Shown one piece after another: positions 48,570-63,700 of a DNA stretch of 64,000 bases. Positions within the stretch are counted from its first letter, which is position 1. Every line of letters starts with the position of its first letter. The DNA is from Acanthornis magna (lineage: Eukaryota; Chordata; Aves; Passeriformes; Acanthizidae), in contig JAWUZG010000036.1 in NCBI GenBank assembly GCA_036785705.1, positions 15,681,501-15,745,500 on the forward strand. Direction: 5' to 3'. The position numbers were made by a program, and so were the translations under genes. The notes under the pieces are model-generated. The model worked only from the letters and a program-made list of their open reading frames with translations, made no database searches and was not told the DNA's origin.

Positions 48570-49374
48570 AGAAGAACCATGTGAAATTCAACAAAGGCAA
48601 ATGCGGGGTCGTGCACCTGGGGAAGAACAACCCAGGCACCAGCACAGGCTGGGGCTGACCTGCTGGGGAGCAGCTCTGCAGAGAAGGACCTGGGGGTCCT
48701 GGTGGACAACAAACTGTCCATGAGCCAGCAGTGTGTCCTTGTGGCCAAGAAGGCCAATGGTATCCTGGGGGCATTAGGAAGAGCATTGCCAGCAGGTCGA
48801 GGGAGGTGATCTTGCCCCTCAACTCAGCCCCTGGGAGGCCTCACCTGCAGTGCTGTGTCCAGTTCTGGGCTCCTCAGGACCTCTCTCTTCGAGAGACATG
48901 GAGCTCCTGGACTGGGTCTAGCAGAGGCTACGAAGATGATAAGGGGTCTGGAGAACCTTTCTTATGAGGAAAGGCTGAGGGAGCTGGGTCTGTTCAGCCT
49001 CGAGAAGAGAAAACTGAGATAGGACCTTGTCAATGTGTATAAATCTCTAAAAGGAAGTGTCAAGAGGACCAGGCTCTTCTCACCAGTGCTGAGCAGTAGC
49101 ATGAGGTAATGGGCAGATGCCTGGGAAGTTCCACTTGAACATGAGGAAGAACTTCTTTAATGTGCATGTGACTGTGCACTGCAACAGATTGCACCTGTGA
49201 ACAGATCACACCTCTCTAGGTTGTGGAGTCTCCGTCACTGGAGATACTTGAGAACTGTCTGGACACAGTCCTGTGCCATGTGCTCTAAAATGATCCTGCT
49301 TGAGCAGGGAGTTGGTCCAGATAACCCACTGTGGTCCTGAGGTTCCAGCTTTGCCCATTCTGTGATTTCTGTGA
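48570..49374 (+). mobile_element. CR1 LINE, 5'-truncated, end of ORF2 plus 3'UTR (~805 bp)
   Basis: This is the best-preserved CR1 copy. Translation of parts gives the familiar CR1 ORF2 C-terminus, for example [11 protein letters not shown] and then CCVQFWAPQ at about 48795-48880. It starts near 'gaagaaccatgtgaaattca' and ends in 'cattctgtgatttctgtga'. The reading frame is broken by indels, so it is inactive. It lies in the intron in the same direction as MAST4. The 77- and 78-codon open frames here are fragments of the old ORF2 or its shadow. Confidence 0.9.
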
Positions 49375-50864
49375 ATTTGTTATGTGTCATTGTGCAGGAA
49401 TGTTAATGATTCTGTTAGTTATGGACAAGAAATCACTCAGTATTTTGAGCCACTGTGTTTAGAATATGAAGATACCGCTAGCTGATTTAGGTTGAACATT
49501 TTAAATGAATTTTATTCATTGGATCACACTGAAAATGATGTAAAACTGATTGTTGCATGCAGTAGTTCTGTGTATATGGTCAAATTATAGGCTGTAGACC
49601 TAGATCAAGCTGTCATGTTACATGTCATTAGAAAATGTGTAATAGGAACTAGATTGATTTAAAGGAACACTGGGATGGCACCAGGAGAGATGCATATCTG
49701 AGGAAAATCAGAAAGTTCACATATCTTTGATTCAGCCTAATTCAACATGCTGTGTTGCATTCAGTGATGGCTCCTGAATTTTCTCTTGAGAGCTTTTCAG
49801 AGGATTTTTTTCTTTGAACCTTTGCAGATTCACTAACTGTGGTCATTGTGAAATTTTAAAGCACCCCCCATTCTCTTCCCCGTCCCCCCATAGAGTATTA
49901 ATATATAAAATTTTGTATAGTCATAATATGCAACTGTCATATACGGAATTTCCTCTGATTGAGGGTTTACAGCATAACATTGTGCATTGTTATTGCACAA
50001 CACTGCATCGTTATTTGACTTAATTTTATGGTACTTAAATGCACATGGGCAGAGATATTTAAGGAGATCACTCACACTTAATATACTTGGCACTTTTTTA
50101 TCCATTTCTTAGACTGCAAGCATGTCAGCACTAATATTTCAGTCTTTTTTTAAAAGCAGTATATATTCTATATACTATTGATATATATTGTATTAGTTAG
50201 CTTCTACTTCAGTATACTCTTCCACCTGAATAAAGCTGAAACTGAAAAAAATCAACACACTTTCAATGCAGGATTGTGTCTCATGTTAGATCGGTTCTGT
50301 GGTTTTATTTAAAACGATCATAGGAGTGAACTAGAAAACTCCATTTGGTATGGTTCCCAGTAAATATGAACATAGTCAGAAGTGCTGTAAACCAGAACAG
50401 TTCCCGTATTAATTGACTGAATCCCAAATTCAATAGAGAGACTTCACAACTGCAGTCCACACTGACACTGACAGATGAGTATAAAAATATTGGGGTCATA
50501 AATATAACCATCAGAATAAATATATCAGCTTTTTCACCCTTTTTTCAGTTAGCAATAGTCTTCTCTAAATAAGTGTTTAGAAATAAGGAAAACTGCCATG
50601 CTCTAATGTTTATGAAATGTTATAATTTTAAGCAGAATCTTTTATTCCCATTAAATGCTGGCATGTTCAGTTTTGATGATCAGAAAGTAAAAACTGGTTC
50701 AGTTTCCTTATACCACCTGTATTTTTTTCTGTACGTGCAGTAATGATGTAGATGTTCTAGTGTATAATAGTTTGCTTTTGATCTCTGTCATTTGACTTTA
50801 ACCTAGGTTTAAAATAATATATAAAAAAATTTTTAGAAGGCTACCCACTCTGAATTTTTCTTTG

Positions 50865-50887
50865 CCCCCCCCCCCAAAAAAAAAAAA
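50865..50887. repeat. C11A12 homopolymer junction
   Basis: Eleven C are followed directly by twelve A. The tract is length-unstable and error-prone in assemblies. Confidence 0.85.
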
Positions 50888-53800
50888 TTGAAAATTCTGC
50901 TAAATGAGGCACTGCTTACAGGTAGGAAAATAATTTTATATATATTTATATGATCAAATTATCCATTTTAACTGGACTGCTTTAAAACATAATTATTAAC
51001 ATCCAAATAAGTATGGAAAAATCAAGAATACCTATAATCTGTTTTATAAAAACAGTTGATTTAGGCTTTTACACATAAGCGAATTAAAAATCTATGTTAA
51101 TGGTGGATAGTCTAAGGTAGTCCTGTGTAAAGTCAAGGGTGTTCACTGAAGGAATGCCATTCTTGTTGCTGCTTAATTTGCTGAAACAAACTATGGGAAG
51201 TGTTAAGCATTGAAATAATTTAGTTGAATAAAATGTATATACCCTCAGTTCCCTTAGTGCTTGATTATAGTATTTCAGAATGTGTTCCAGAGCTTAAAAA
51301 AACCCATAATTTCTCTCAAGGCAATAAGGTGGTTGGTTGTAGAACAAACAGTTTCTTTTTTTGTTTGTCAGTAAGGAACTACATCAGTCTGAGTATTCTT
51401 TATGTATCTGACAAAATTGTTATTTTTTGGTTTTGGCAGGCATACATGAGTATAAACTTGAGGTTGCCTGGAAGTTGGAGAGAAAGTGTCAGTATTTTTG
51501 TTTATTTTTTATTTTCACATGTATCAGTATATGTGATGTTCCTGCCCATGTCAGGGGGGTTGCAACTAGAATTTTTTTTTTACTAGACTAATTCAAACTA
51601 GTGTAGCATCTATATATCATCTGAGGTGTTTTTTTTAGGAAATTCTGTGGATATTGGTTTTGTCTGGAACTCACCTTGAGGGAGCTAATACATTAAAAGT
51701 TACTTTGTTTGAATGGTGGTACTTGTCACCTGTTACTTGTCGCCTGTGGTTGTTTTAAGAGGCACTCAGGGTACCTATGACTGAAGCAGTACTAGGTAGA
51801 CTTCCTTATTTTTCCCTTACTTTCTTGCATGCATTTTGGAATGGTGCTTTGTCAGGCCTCCCCCTCTGGGCTGCTGGGCCCCCATCTGGTATGGAATTTG
51901 TTGTAGGCTTTTCAATCGAATTCCACCTCTCACAGGAGATAGATTTGATATGTGAAACAACTTGCAGTGCTTTTCTGTTGGGTCTGTTGCTGTTTTTCAT
52001 GCATACTTGAAAGAGAGAAGTTTATATGATAATTACTTATTAAAGCTATTAATCAGATATGGATTTCGGTAAGAAGTGTTTACTTCGGTTTTGAAATAAA
52101 CTTAAATATAATGTTTTTAAGCATCAATTCCAAGTCCTGAAGTTACTATGGGGAAGATGGGTATAGGAGTTTGAATTACCTGGACTTCCTTTAATAAATC
52201 TGAGTATAATGAATTGCCTTCTAATTTAAATTCTCGTTACTCTTTAAATACTTTTGGAGCTACTGTTATTATCACTTCTTGGATGAGATGCTAGAATGTT
52301 CTGGAACGGTATTCCTACATAAAAGTATACAGAAGCCTCAACAGTGGAAAACAAAAGAAAGGTAGTCCTAAGAATACCATATTTTTATGTACTTTAACCC
52401 TGAAACCTGTGCTCTTCAAACCCAAACTGAACTCTAATGGAGCATGAGAACTTACTGGTGTGCCTGATGGACACAGAAAGCTTTGTGTGACTGAAAGCCA
52501 GGCCCTTCTTCCAGCCAAGTCTTGGCATTCTGACTAGAGATGCCATCAGTGCCTCCCAGAGATGGCTTATCAGTGGCTCCATGAAGCATCTTTTGCACTA
52601 TGGATAGCTAAACAAGGTGGGAAGCTGGCTTCAAAGGGAGTTTGGAGAGCCAATGGAGTATGAGTGATGAACATTTTGCAGGAGGATTGTAGAAGATGTA
52701 GTGTTGTGATTCAGAGGACATGTATCCACTTAATATGTAGGTTCCCTGATTATTCTCTTGACAGAATTATTTGTAACATGTTCATGTCTGGCAGTATGTT
52801 GGTTAACATCAATGAACCTTCGCCATCTGGAGTGAAGTTCTGCCTTGAGTTGTGGCAGTTTCCTGTTGATTACAGTCCACGCTGACTGAGAAAAAGCTAA
52901 AATCATTATTAGAATTTTCAGTTGATAAATATGTCTTTACAGATTTTCTGTAGTTCAAACATAAACCTAACAATCCAATCCTTGATGAAACAGATGAAAC
53001 AGAAGTTATATACTGATCATAAGAAGTTAGACATATGTTTCTACCAATAGCTGACTTGGTGTTAGCCAGATTTTGTCTTCAGAATGGTTTTCATAATGTA
53101 GATCAATACATGGCTTTTTTTATTCCCTTTTTGGGAAACTTTTTTGGAAGGAGGATGCTTGACTAGTATCTCCTTCATCAGACAGTGCTGTTCAGTGTGA
53201 AGTTGTGATTAACAAATATCCTTTGTAATAATACTGTTAACCCTCTTGGAGTTAACTTATAAAAAGTAGATTGTGCATGTTTGTTTTACAGATTTGCCTT
53301 TTCAGTGACTCTGGGCCTGTCTAGCTCGTTCTTACTCATGGGTATGCCAAGGCAATTTCCGTAGGTGCTGTAATAGTAGAAGCAGAAGCAGTCAGACAAG
53401 TCCAATATGCTCTCTTCACCTTGTCTACGAACACCCCACGCAAAAGGATGATTATGTCAGTTCACTACACCATCAAGTCTTGCCAGAGCATCTTCCTTTT
53501 GCATTACCCACATAATGAACAGAGAAGATACATAACACTTTTTTAAAGTAAGCTTGCATTGTATATTTTTTTCTCTTACCTGAGGCTTGATGATTTGGCT
53601 TAATCTCTGGCCATTCTGCTGTGTTTTGATGATTGAACTGTTGCGTTTGGAGGCATTTGCTCCCCATCTGTGACCTACAGCTAACTGTAGAGCAGTTCTG
53701 TTGGGAAATACACTTTTGTCTAGTTTTCCCTAGCTGCTTGGTTGTGTCTCAGATGTCTTATTCTGTCTTGTCAAAAGTCAAAATATTACCGTCTTTTGCA

Positions 53801-56800
53801 AGGCTTTGATTTCTATCTGTGGGAAAAATTTCAAAACAGAAAAATGAAACTTCTTCCTGTTTGGTTGGGCTTTTTGTTTTTGTTTTTGGTTTTGTTTTTT
53901 GTTTTTTTTTTTTTTTTTTAAAGTTTAAGAATTGTATCTTTTCCGTATTTCTTCTGTGTCTTTTTCAAACCTTAGGAGAGCAAGATTTTTTTTTTCCTTT
54001 TCTGTAAAGGAAATTCAAAACATACTAGTGTATATGAATATACTAGGTTACTTTTTAAAATATGTAAATTGTTTGTGTGGGTCAGACCTAAGCATTCAGC
54101 ATTATCTACAAATTAATACCTTTTAGCCATCATGTGTTTCCTTCTTCTGATTCATAAATTATAAGGCAAGAAGAAACCAGTAGGTTCACCTACTCTGACA
54201 GTCTACAGGAAACAAGACACAGAGTAATAGTGTTAGAGATTTAGTAATTCCAAATCCCAGACAAGGTAATGTGTTTGTTTAATCATTGACAAGTTTAGCA
54301 AAATCTGAAAGATTTAACACCATTCAGGCTAACTTTCTTTTGTTCCTTGTTCCTTGAGTGAGCTGTGCTTTGCCACTACTAATTTATTGCTGATGTTACT
54401 GTCTCGCACACTAACCTTAGTAATAGCCTCAGAGATGTTGGACTAGTCTTTTTATAAATACAGAAAGTGTTCTTTGTGACTGTGACTGCCTAAATCCAGT
54501 CCAAGGGTCACCAGATGGATATTAATAGAAGGAAACAATCTAAAGAGAGGTCCAAAGGACTGTCAGCATTTTCTGCCTCAGTTGGTATGGAAAAATTAAT
54601 TTTTCCTTCAAGTCATACCGAGGGAACAAAAGCATTGTGTTTTCTAAAATACACCTGCCCCAGGAAGCTGGCTGACAAGCTGACAGCATGGCCTGGCCTC
54701 TTTGTGTGGTGGGAGTGCTTGGCTCGGGTCCCTGTGGGAGTGTAGGATGCATATAAGGACCTGGGGGGGGGGGAAGTTGTCTGCTGCTTTTCTCTCTTAG
54801 GTGAGACAAACTGTCTGAAAAGATGGAAGGGTGTGGGAGTTATATGAAGGATTGTGTCCTCCTGAGGTGGTGTTGGAAGACTGTAGTGCAGTGGGAGGGA
54901 AAAGGGTCCCATTGGTGTTGTTAATGGAGACTCTTAAGGAGTTATTTGTAGAGCTGCTCCCAGGCTGTAGGTAAATCAGATCATTGCAAAAACAGAGGAA
55001 TGAAGTGAAACACATGCAGTATGAACGGGAACATGTGGCAGGAACACCCAGTGCATGTTAGAAATCCAGCACTCTAATGCAATGACGTACTGCTGAACAG
55101 TGTTTTAGTATGGGGGTAGCATATGCCTATAGAATATTAGAGTATCTGCCAAGTTTCAGATGAAGTTACAGTTTAAGCATTTTGTTTTTAATGCAAAGGT
55201 ATTGCTATTCTAATATAAGTAGGCATATTAAACATGCATATAACAGAAGATACAGAATTGTGAAAGTCAGTGTGTTGCCCGGTTTTATGGAAAAGATAAT
55301 ATGAAAAAAAACCTCATTTTTGCAGACATTTTTAATGTTAGAGGAAGGGTTAGAGTTTGAGAACTGACTTCTTGTTCTGCATTACAAAGTGGCCTCTTTG
55401 AAGTCACAGTTGGAATGTACATAATGCTGCACAACCAAAAGTAAGCATGGAGACATAGTTTTCATTCTAGTTTTCATACTCGTATAGGTATTTCACCTGA
55501 ACAGTTCGTACGGTGGGGTTTTTTCCTACAAAATTTGTATTATTTTATAAAACCACTTTTCTAATAGATACCAAGATTCTGTAAACACTAAACTCATAAC
55601 TCTTGAGTTGATGATTTCACTTGACAATAAGCATCCTTACGGCAAAGGCAGGAAATATTATCAATACACCTATTCAAGATAAGTGAGGACAAGTGAGTAT
55701 AGGACTTGAAGTCCAAGTATTTAAAAGACTGTTCGTTATAATATGATTGGAATGTGGTGCTTCATGATCTTAGGATAAAATGTGCATTATCAGATTTTTT
55801 TGTTTTTAAGGCATTTGCTTTTTAATTGTCTTTCTCTTATTATAACAACTCCCATTAATTTACTAGCTTTTACTTTTGTTAGTCCATGTATTCTTCTAAG
55901 TCCTATCAAAAGTAAGAGCTGCTATTTCCTCATAAAAAACTTAGAGAACAAAGGAAGCTCATGTGGAAGGTGTATTTGTTCCTGTCTTTGTGACTTGGCT
56001 GTACCTGTGAGGGTACTGAAGTAGTTTTTTGACCAGTGTCACATTTTTTCCTTTTCCTCAAACCCTCTGACTGTGGTGCTCATAAGACCTAAGACATTTT
56101 CCAAACAGTGGCTGCAGAAATGGTGGTTTTGTGCATTATGAACATCACTTCTTCAGGCATCCTTCTGCTGTGATGCAAATAGAAACCTTAAATTAGCTAA
56201 TGGGCTAATGGGCTGGATGAGTAGTGAGGTGATTACTCTTCCTGATGGCCAGAAATTGTAGCACACCCTCTTCTGTCACCTTACCTCATCCACACCCTAT
56301 TCTAACCTGTTGGAGATGTTTGTCTTGTCTGTGTGTTGGGCCTGGGTTTTTGGGCTTGTGTAAGCTCTGTGGAGTGGAGGCTGTCATTTGTTGTGTTCCT
56401 ATGATGTGGAGAACAATGAGGTCTTGGAGCACAGCTGCATCTATAAGAAGTAATAATGATTCTCTCCACTGGGCTCTTTTACATGATGGACCCAAGTGGT
56501 TTTGTTCTTGGAAGTAGAAAACATAGGGTTTTTTCAATTATGACAGATACTCTCTCAAAATATTTTTCTTTTAGAAGTCTTGAGACAAAGCTGACCACTC
56601 TTAACTTTTTCAGAGTTTCTGCAGATGCACTCCATTGCATCCTAAAGGAAGAAGGCTACAGTCTGAAATCATTGTTCAGTATGGAAGAAGAAAGAAAAAT
56701 CCAGTCATTATTTTTAGATGAAATCTAGAGTAAAAGCATCTGCAACAAATTATCGTTTATTCCAAAGATTATTCAACCAAAAAGCACAATTATTTCTATC

Positions 56801-57569
56801 TGTAGTAGCATAGTTGATTTTTTTAGGCTGGAAGTAATAACCACATGGCTGTAGGGACACACATGGGAGCACCTACAGTTTTCTGTTTTCATATGTTCTT
56901 CTAGATGATAAAAGACATGTAGAAGACAAAACTGCAGTTTATTTTTTTCACGCATTTGCTGCGTATTAATTCTGCAGTAAAAAAAAAGTGCAATAGTGTT
57001 AATGTACTTGGTGAGTTTAGAGGTTACCAAGGTTTTCAAGCATGTATGATTGCAAGCATAATGTATGATTTCAATTGATTTGATGTGTTTGAACTGAGCT
57101 GGAAGGTACCCTCCTGTAACACAGTAAGACAGTAGTCCCTGTGCTAAAGGCTTAATGGGTTTTTTCCTTCCCTTCTGCCAACGCACTGAATTTATAAAAT
57201 GACTGTATTGAATTACACTGAGTACATCTTAAAATTTAAAATATTTGTATGTGTCTTGAGGGTATGATTTAGTTGCTTGAATGTGAAAAATTGACTTCTG
57301 ATCTTTTCTGTGGCCACAAACCACTTGTTTCCCTTAACGAATAGAATGAACTTCCATGCTGCTCTTAGTATCCTCAGTGGTGATAACCTTTTAACAAGAT
57401 TATCAATATAATTTACCTACTTTTTATACTTGACCTGTGATTTGATAGCTGTGTATTGCTGAATTTAATCTGAAATCATCCTCATCACACTTTACTGTCA
57501 GAGATCCTAAGTTCTCTTGATTGGTCTGTAGTGTCTTACAGACTTACTTGTATTAGTTTGGGAAGTTTC

Positions 57570-57590
57570 TTTTTTTTTTTTTTTTTTTTT
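57570..57590. repeat. T21 homopolymer
   Basis: There are twenty-one consecutive T. It may be the trace of a minus-strand poly(A) tail, though no retrocopy is recognised beside it. Confidence 0.85.
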
Positions 57591-57779
57591 AATTCCCTCA
57601 CAAGATGTGTTGGTTTTAAATTAAGCATTGGTGGAGAAAAGTTTAAGGTAATCAGGGGTTTGCGTAACATAAATATGCTGTCAAAATAATTAGACTTTTT
57701 CATCAGTTAGCTTGTTGAGATCTTGAAGAACAACCCAGGGCTGAACAAAACACATTCAGTTGATTTGGGTTTCAGAACG

Positions 57780-60700
57780 TTCAGTAAGTTTCTTCACAAG
57801 TGTGCGCTTGACTGCCCTTACACATACTCAAAGCAATGATCTCCAATGATCTCATGTGATTGGCAGCCCAGATTCATCTGTGAAACAGCAATGTGCCCTG
57901 CAGCACCGTGCTGGGGTGTGTGCTTAGCTCTGACTGGGAGGTGATCATCATTTCCTGCAGCAGCTAGTTAGCCCAGTGCTGCATAGCCCAAGATGTGAAA
58001 AAATCGCAGCACGAGGTGGTATGGCTGCAGGCATTTGGGCTATTAAAGCTAGACTTGTAAAGGATGTGACGTGTAGCTTTGTATCACATTGCAGCGTGAT
58101 TCCTGTCTCCAGCGCTGGTGAATGACATGTTTCTGCTTTGCTACTTGTGGTAAAGTGTACTGGGAGACATTAGTGAATAGGAAGATCAGAATTTGCCCTT
58201 TGGAGAGAGTGACTACATTATCTATTTCAAAAATATGGCTAGTATAGCAAACTGAGTAGTCAGAATTAAAAAGCAGAATATTATTTTCTGGTATTATTAC
58301 TACAACTTCTTTTTAGAGCTCTGAGTGGGAAATGCTTCAGTGGTTAACCTGTAATATCAAATGTGGAACTATAAGAAATGTAATGCTAGTCCAGCTTCAG
58401 TCTTACAGAAACTTGGGAATTTAGCAGATTTTTGCAGGATGATATTGTACCTGTCCTGTGTTAAATAGGTGTGAAGCTGCTATTCTTGTGTTTGGATTTC
58501 TTTAGTGGGAATAAAAAAAAAAAAAGAAAAATTAGGAGAGCAAGATACGATATTTCTCTGCAAAATACAAAGAAAAAAGGAATCTGAGTCACTCAATAAA
58601 CAATCTCCATGGTTGTGTGGAACCTAATGAAGCACTTTGGAAGGAAGAGATTATGCATTTCTTGCATTTCTTTTTCACCAAACTGTTGTATGCCAATTAG
58701 AATCTTGGGGTTTTTTTTTAATTGGTAATTTTTTAGTATTTAATTGTCATTGTTTTCCTGTATCAGCTAAATTTATGCTAGTCGCAGTGAGGCAAGAGAT
58801 TATATATCCCCATAAAAACAAGTCTGAACTCTCTGAGGTAGGTTGAGAAAATAATCAGTCACTTTTTAATTGGTTACACACCCATATGTACATCGAACTA
58901 GTTGTCCAGCCTTCCTGAACTGTAAGCATTACCTACCTGCACAGAGTTTCTCGAGGTTTTTGAAAGACTGAAAAATCATTTTGAAAACCATTTTATGTTT
59001 AGTTATGGATTTACAGAAGGGAGATTATTAAAAAACATGTTAAAATTGACTCATGTTTATGCTTTATTATTAAATTTATATCATCAAAGTGGTAATTTTT
59101 GTGGTTATGATTTGAAGAAAGAATAATACCAACAAATGTCTCAATTCTTTTGTACTGAAGACATTTCAGAAAGTGGCTTTTGCTGATGTTTATTTGTCTT
59201 TCAGAGGTATGCCTACATTTGGCTTTCAAGCTGAATGTAGTCTGTGGTAATCGGTAATGATTATTTGAAAAGCTGAGCTAGAGTTTATGCTAATAGAAAA
59301 TCTAATCTTTGATTAAACCACTGAACCAAATTAGAGGTTTGGGGCTTCTATTTTTCAAAAAGCAGGAAATGAAGAATTACTGTTCAAACTCTCAGCATGT
59401 TCTGCCTTACTACTGAGAGGGTTAGAAGACCACAGAATGCCATGTGTTGTATTTCTACTTGAACCTGTCTCCATTATGTCAAATGGACAGTGTGTGGAAG
59501 TCATGCCAAAACACATTTTCAGTGGAACAGGGTATTCCTCTATAAAAACTACTGAATTTATCTGAAACTGTAGATTCAGCTTTCTGTTCTCTTCATCCAT
59601 GCTACTGAAGATGACAGGTGATCTGCAAAACCGCTTTCTGTGGTGGAATCACGGATGTGAATCTCAGATTAGTAATGATGACATTAACCTTGTGGCAGTA
59701 TGGCATACAGAATGTGCCGAAACCCTTAATTTTAGCTTGTCTGTGTAAGAGTGACTTGTTAGCAGAGTAATATATCTTAGAGAATTTGTGAAATGGGATT
59801 TAGTGGTATTTCAAGTTACACTTGAGGAAAGGGGGAGATTTGTTCATGATGGATCCCATTCTTACTTTTTTAATGTACCCATTGAAGAATAATACGTGAT
59901 TTTTTTTCCAAGTTTTTAATGTAAGTTTCATGGTTCTTGTTCAAGTTAACAGCTTTTGTGCAATGAACTGCTTATGAACACCAAGACTTAATTTGAAATT
60001 GCCTTTCATAGGAGGACTTCAGCTCTCCTCATCAACAGCTTTACGAAAAATTCCCTTTCCAATTTACTTCTTTTGTTGTTATGTTTCTGCTGTCCCAGAC
60101 ATTTCTGCTTCAATGTGGAATTTCAGTAGAAGTTTAAAAGTCGATACAGATCTGTTCTTGTAAGATTATGAAATCTTGAGATATTTTTAACTATGTAATA
60201 CTTAAATTCTTGAAAAGATTGATATGTAAAGAAGAAAGACTGTACACTGAATTTGCAATGTTCAATTTCATGGGCATCCAAGCCACTGTTCCTTTTTATT
60301 TGGAATTCATTACTGCTGTATAAAGTTTAGCACTTTCTTTTCTAATGTTCAGGGATAGAAGTTAATGTTTTCTGTTTTTAGATACTTATGGTTCGTCTTA
60401 AATCTCTCCATTGCCAAAATAGGGCTTGAAACATGAACTTCCAAGAAAAACTGTCAAACCACAGAGCAAAAAAATCAAACCCAGCAACAATAAACACTCG
60501 AACACTTGGAGTATTTGAGTCATTGTATGAATCCAGAAGACAACTTGAGGACTCACGTTCCAGATTATATAATTTAACGCTTGACAACAATGCACTCACT
60601 TTGGTTTCCTCTCCCTTAGTTTGTCTGCAGTTTTGCTTGTATTGGAGCAGATATTGTTTAATCAGTGAAGTTTAAAAATGGGTGTTAACTTTTTTGTGTT

Positions 60701-63700
60701 GTGTGGTTTGACAAGCAGTAGTTCCTGTAGCATCTCAGGTGGTTCTTGTTACTGCCAGTAGCCCTGCTAGATCTGGCACTGAGCTATGGCTGCTGTTGCG
60801 TCACGTGGACTGTGGGCTGTTGTGGCTGTGACAGTAAGTTAACCGATGAGTTCAAAATTAGAATGCTTACTGCAATTACTGCTGCTTGCTTTTTTGTCTC
60901 TTTAGTGGATGCTGCTTTACTAGTCATTTTATGTGATACTGCACTCCTGACACATCAGGGGGAATTAAACAGATCTTCATTGTGAAATTATTCCTCTTCA
61001 CACTATTAGCTCATACCTATTTACACACTGTAAATCATATCCTTGCTTCATTTTCTTTCTTCTTCCTTCTACACTGAGTCACTGGCATTTGCTTTCATGA
61101 ATCTTCCGTGACCTACTTCTATTTGTGGACAATTAGTACATTAGTACATTACTTTGGTGGTAAAATAGACCTTTACTGTTACGGGTGTTTTTACAGGGCA
61201 AAGTACATGCAAAAGTTGTTGTCATAAATAGCTTGTATACTCTGTAGTGTGTTTAAGATGGACTTACCCTTTTCTCTGTATTCTTGTAGGATATGTACTG
61301 ATGCATAGATTTAAGTCTAGTATAGAAAGTATACTAAGTATACAAGTTAATTTTACTTATTTTTCTTGGTCTTATTTCTGTGGTTTTGGATTTTCATGAG
61401 AAATTAAGCTGTTATGACCACTGAAGTGGTCAGGAGAGCTGTAAATGATGAGAAATCAATCTTACATGTTTCTGGAAATTCTAAAACTTTCCTCATAGAA
61501 AGAAATCTCGGGAAAGACATACTATGAATAGATTTTGGGGGCCAGGTTAATTCACAGAAGTATGTTGTGCTGAAGCTGTAGTGGGATTTTTGCTAGGATG
61601 ATGGTATTAATTTTCAAGTTTCACTCACTGGATTTTCATTAGGCATAACCATGTGGATAAATTTAAAGTCTTACTGTGTTCTAGTCATGCTGGGTCATCA
61701 GCTATGTGTACGAGCTTGAAGTATACCATTGCCGAGAAGGATTCCCTTTTCCTTGAATAACTCATCATCTCTTCTCAGAGCCTTTATGAGAGATCACAAC
61801 CCAGCACTGTTTTAATCTGCATAAAACCTGTCTTAGGCTAAGGGGATTCTAAAGTCAAACAGTGTTTGTGATTCAGAGACTTGGATCACTAAAGTGGCAC
61901 AGCATGTCAGAAGAAAGGGATGTTTGATGACATAATATGAATGCCTTATCAGTACTTTATTTGCAATGGACTAGATAATTTGTTTCTGACCTCAGTGAAT
62001 AATCCAGTCACTTGAAACATGAAGCATATGCTACTGAAACTTTTTCTCAATACTGTGCCACACTGTTTCACTGTTTTTAATACTATAAATGTGCATGTAT
62101 ATATAGTGCAGGTCTGTGTCAGCAAACTGAAACACATAAATCATCTGATCTTTCCTGGCTTGTGTGGTGCTTGATGATTAAGGATTACCATTAAAAAAAA
62201 AAGTAAAAAAAAAAACAAAAAAAGTGACTGTATGTCAGAGGCCTTGTGTTGTCATCCCCACTCATGACTATGCCTGGAGATGTTTGAATTACTTCACTAG
62301 AGATTATTCAGACGTTTGCAATTACCTCACTGTGACTTTGCAGTGTGATGATCTGCATGTGTACTAGCTTGCCTTCCTTAGTAGGTGTATTGCCATGTGG
62401 AGCTGAAATTTGCTCCCAGACCTAGTCTGCGTGCTGGATTTTATAAAGTGATGATAATTTGAGTCATAGCTAGTATCAAATTAATTTTGCTGACACAGCT
62501 TTCTTAGTACACAATTGCAGTTGGAAAAGGCAGTTTGTATTCTCATGGTTCATTTTCATTTCCTTCTGGGGAAATTCTGTATCGGAAAAAGACTTTTACC
62601 CTATGGTGTAACTTTGTCTTTAGAGGGGAGACATGCTCATTTGACTATACCACTTTAGATACACAGCTAACTCATTTAAATGTGGATACTGTATATCTAA
62701 TAAAAATTTGTGGGGAGATGATTGATGTATGTTTGTAAATGGTGTCAGCTATGTGCCAGCACATACTTCTTTTCTTTTTCTGTTAAATTTCTCATGAAGC
62801 TTTGTTAAATAAAAAAATAATGATCAGTAGGGATGTCTGTTACATAAGACCAGTTTTAATCTGGAAAAAAGCTAGATCAGACATACCTGTTTTTTATTTG
62901 TTGTTTTGCTGCTGAAGGGGTGTAACTGCATTTGGGAATTCCAACGCAAACGGACTAATTTGTTACAGCTCCACATGGCTGGTGCAGAATGCCACCTTGC
63001 TGGCTGCAGGTATATGTGTAGTGGTGTCCCCATACATTAGGACTATGGAGTGTTTGGTTGCTTACATTTTAGCATAACTTTGCAGACGTCTGGTTCCTAC
63101 AGAACAAACAGCCCCTTCATGAAAGCTGCCATAGCTGGCATTAACTGATGCCCTCTGCCGCAGGCTTGACAGACACCAACAGTTGAATGGGCACAGTGAA
63201 TGGCTTTATTTTTTTTTCACCTTCCCCTGGGAAAATAATGCTTCTAGATGCTTAATTATGATTTAATTAAAAAACTTTTGGTCAGCTGTCAGTGGGAGGG
63301 AAGGAGAATGTGGGTCTCACTAAAGAGAGGAGGGTCTTTTGTTTGCAAACTGAATTTCTGAGCTGCAGTCAATGCGTGCACGCTCAAATGTGGGACACTG
63401 ATGGTGCTGCCAGAGGTCTTGTGGGAACAGACGTAGTTTTAAGGTTGAATGCCTTCCACTTAATTGTTCATATTCAGTCTCCTAACCAGTAAAGGGCATA
63501 GTTTTCAAACACCCACATTTTGTCCTAAATAATGATTTTAATTTTTTTTAAGATTTTCTTTTCCTTAAGATCAGTGTATTAACTTCGTAAGCATTACTGA
63601 CTCCTTACGTCCAAGCAAAAAGCAGGACAGAATATTAATTTCAAAGTGTTTATATTTCTTGTATAGAAAACTTGACACTTTAGTTATATAATATTGCCTC

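Larger units (their letters stand above)
49375..57779 (+). other. MAST4: Intron with homopolymers and one possible old repeat
   Basis: This is AT-rich intronic DNA. Simple tracts include C11A12 at 50865-50887, a T-rich tract at about 53871-53920, G11 at 54763-54773 and T21 at 57570-57590. The string at 54160-54230 (caccTACTctgacagtctacagg-type) faintly resembles the tail of an ancient reptile/bird SINE or CR1, but I cannot define it. There is no exon. Confidence 0.45.

Noticed and set aside
48490..48967. Small protein gene in the 48.5-49 kb region
   Set aside because: The peptides are pieces of the CR1 ORF2 C-terminus, with frame breaks.
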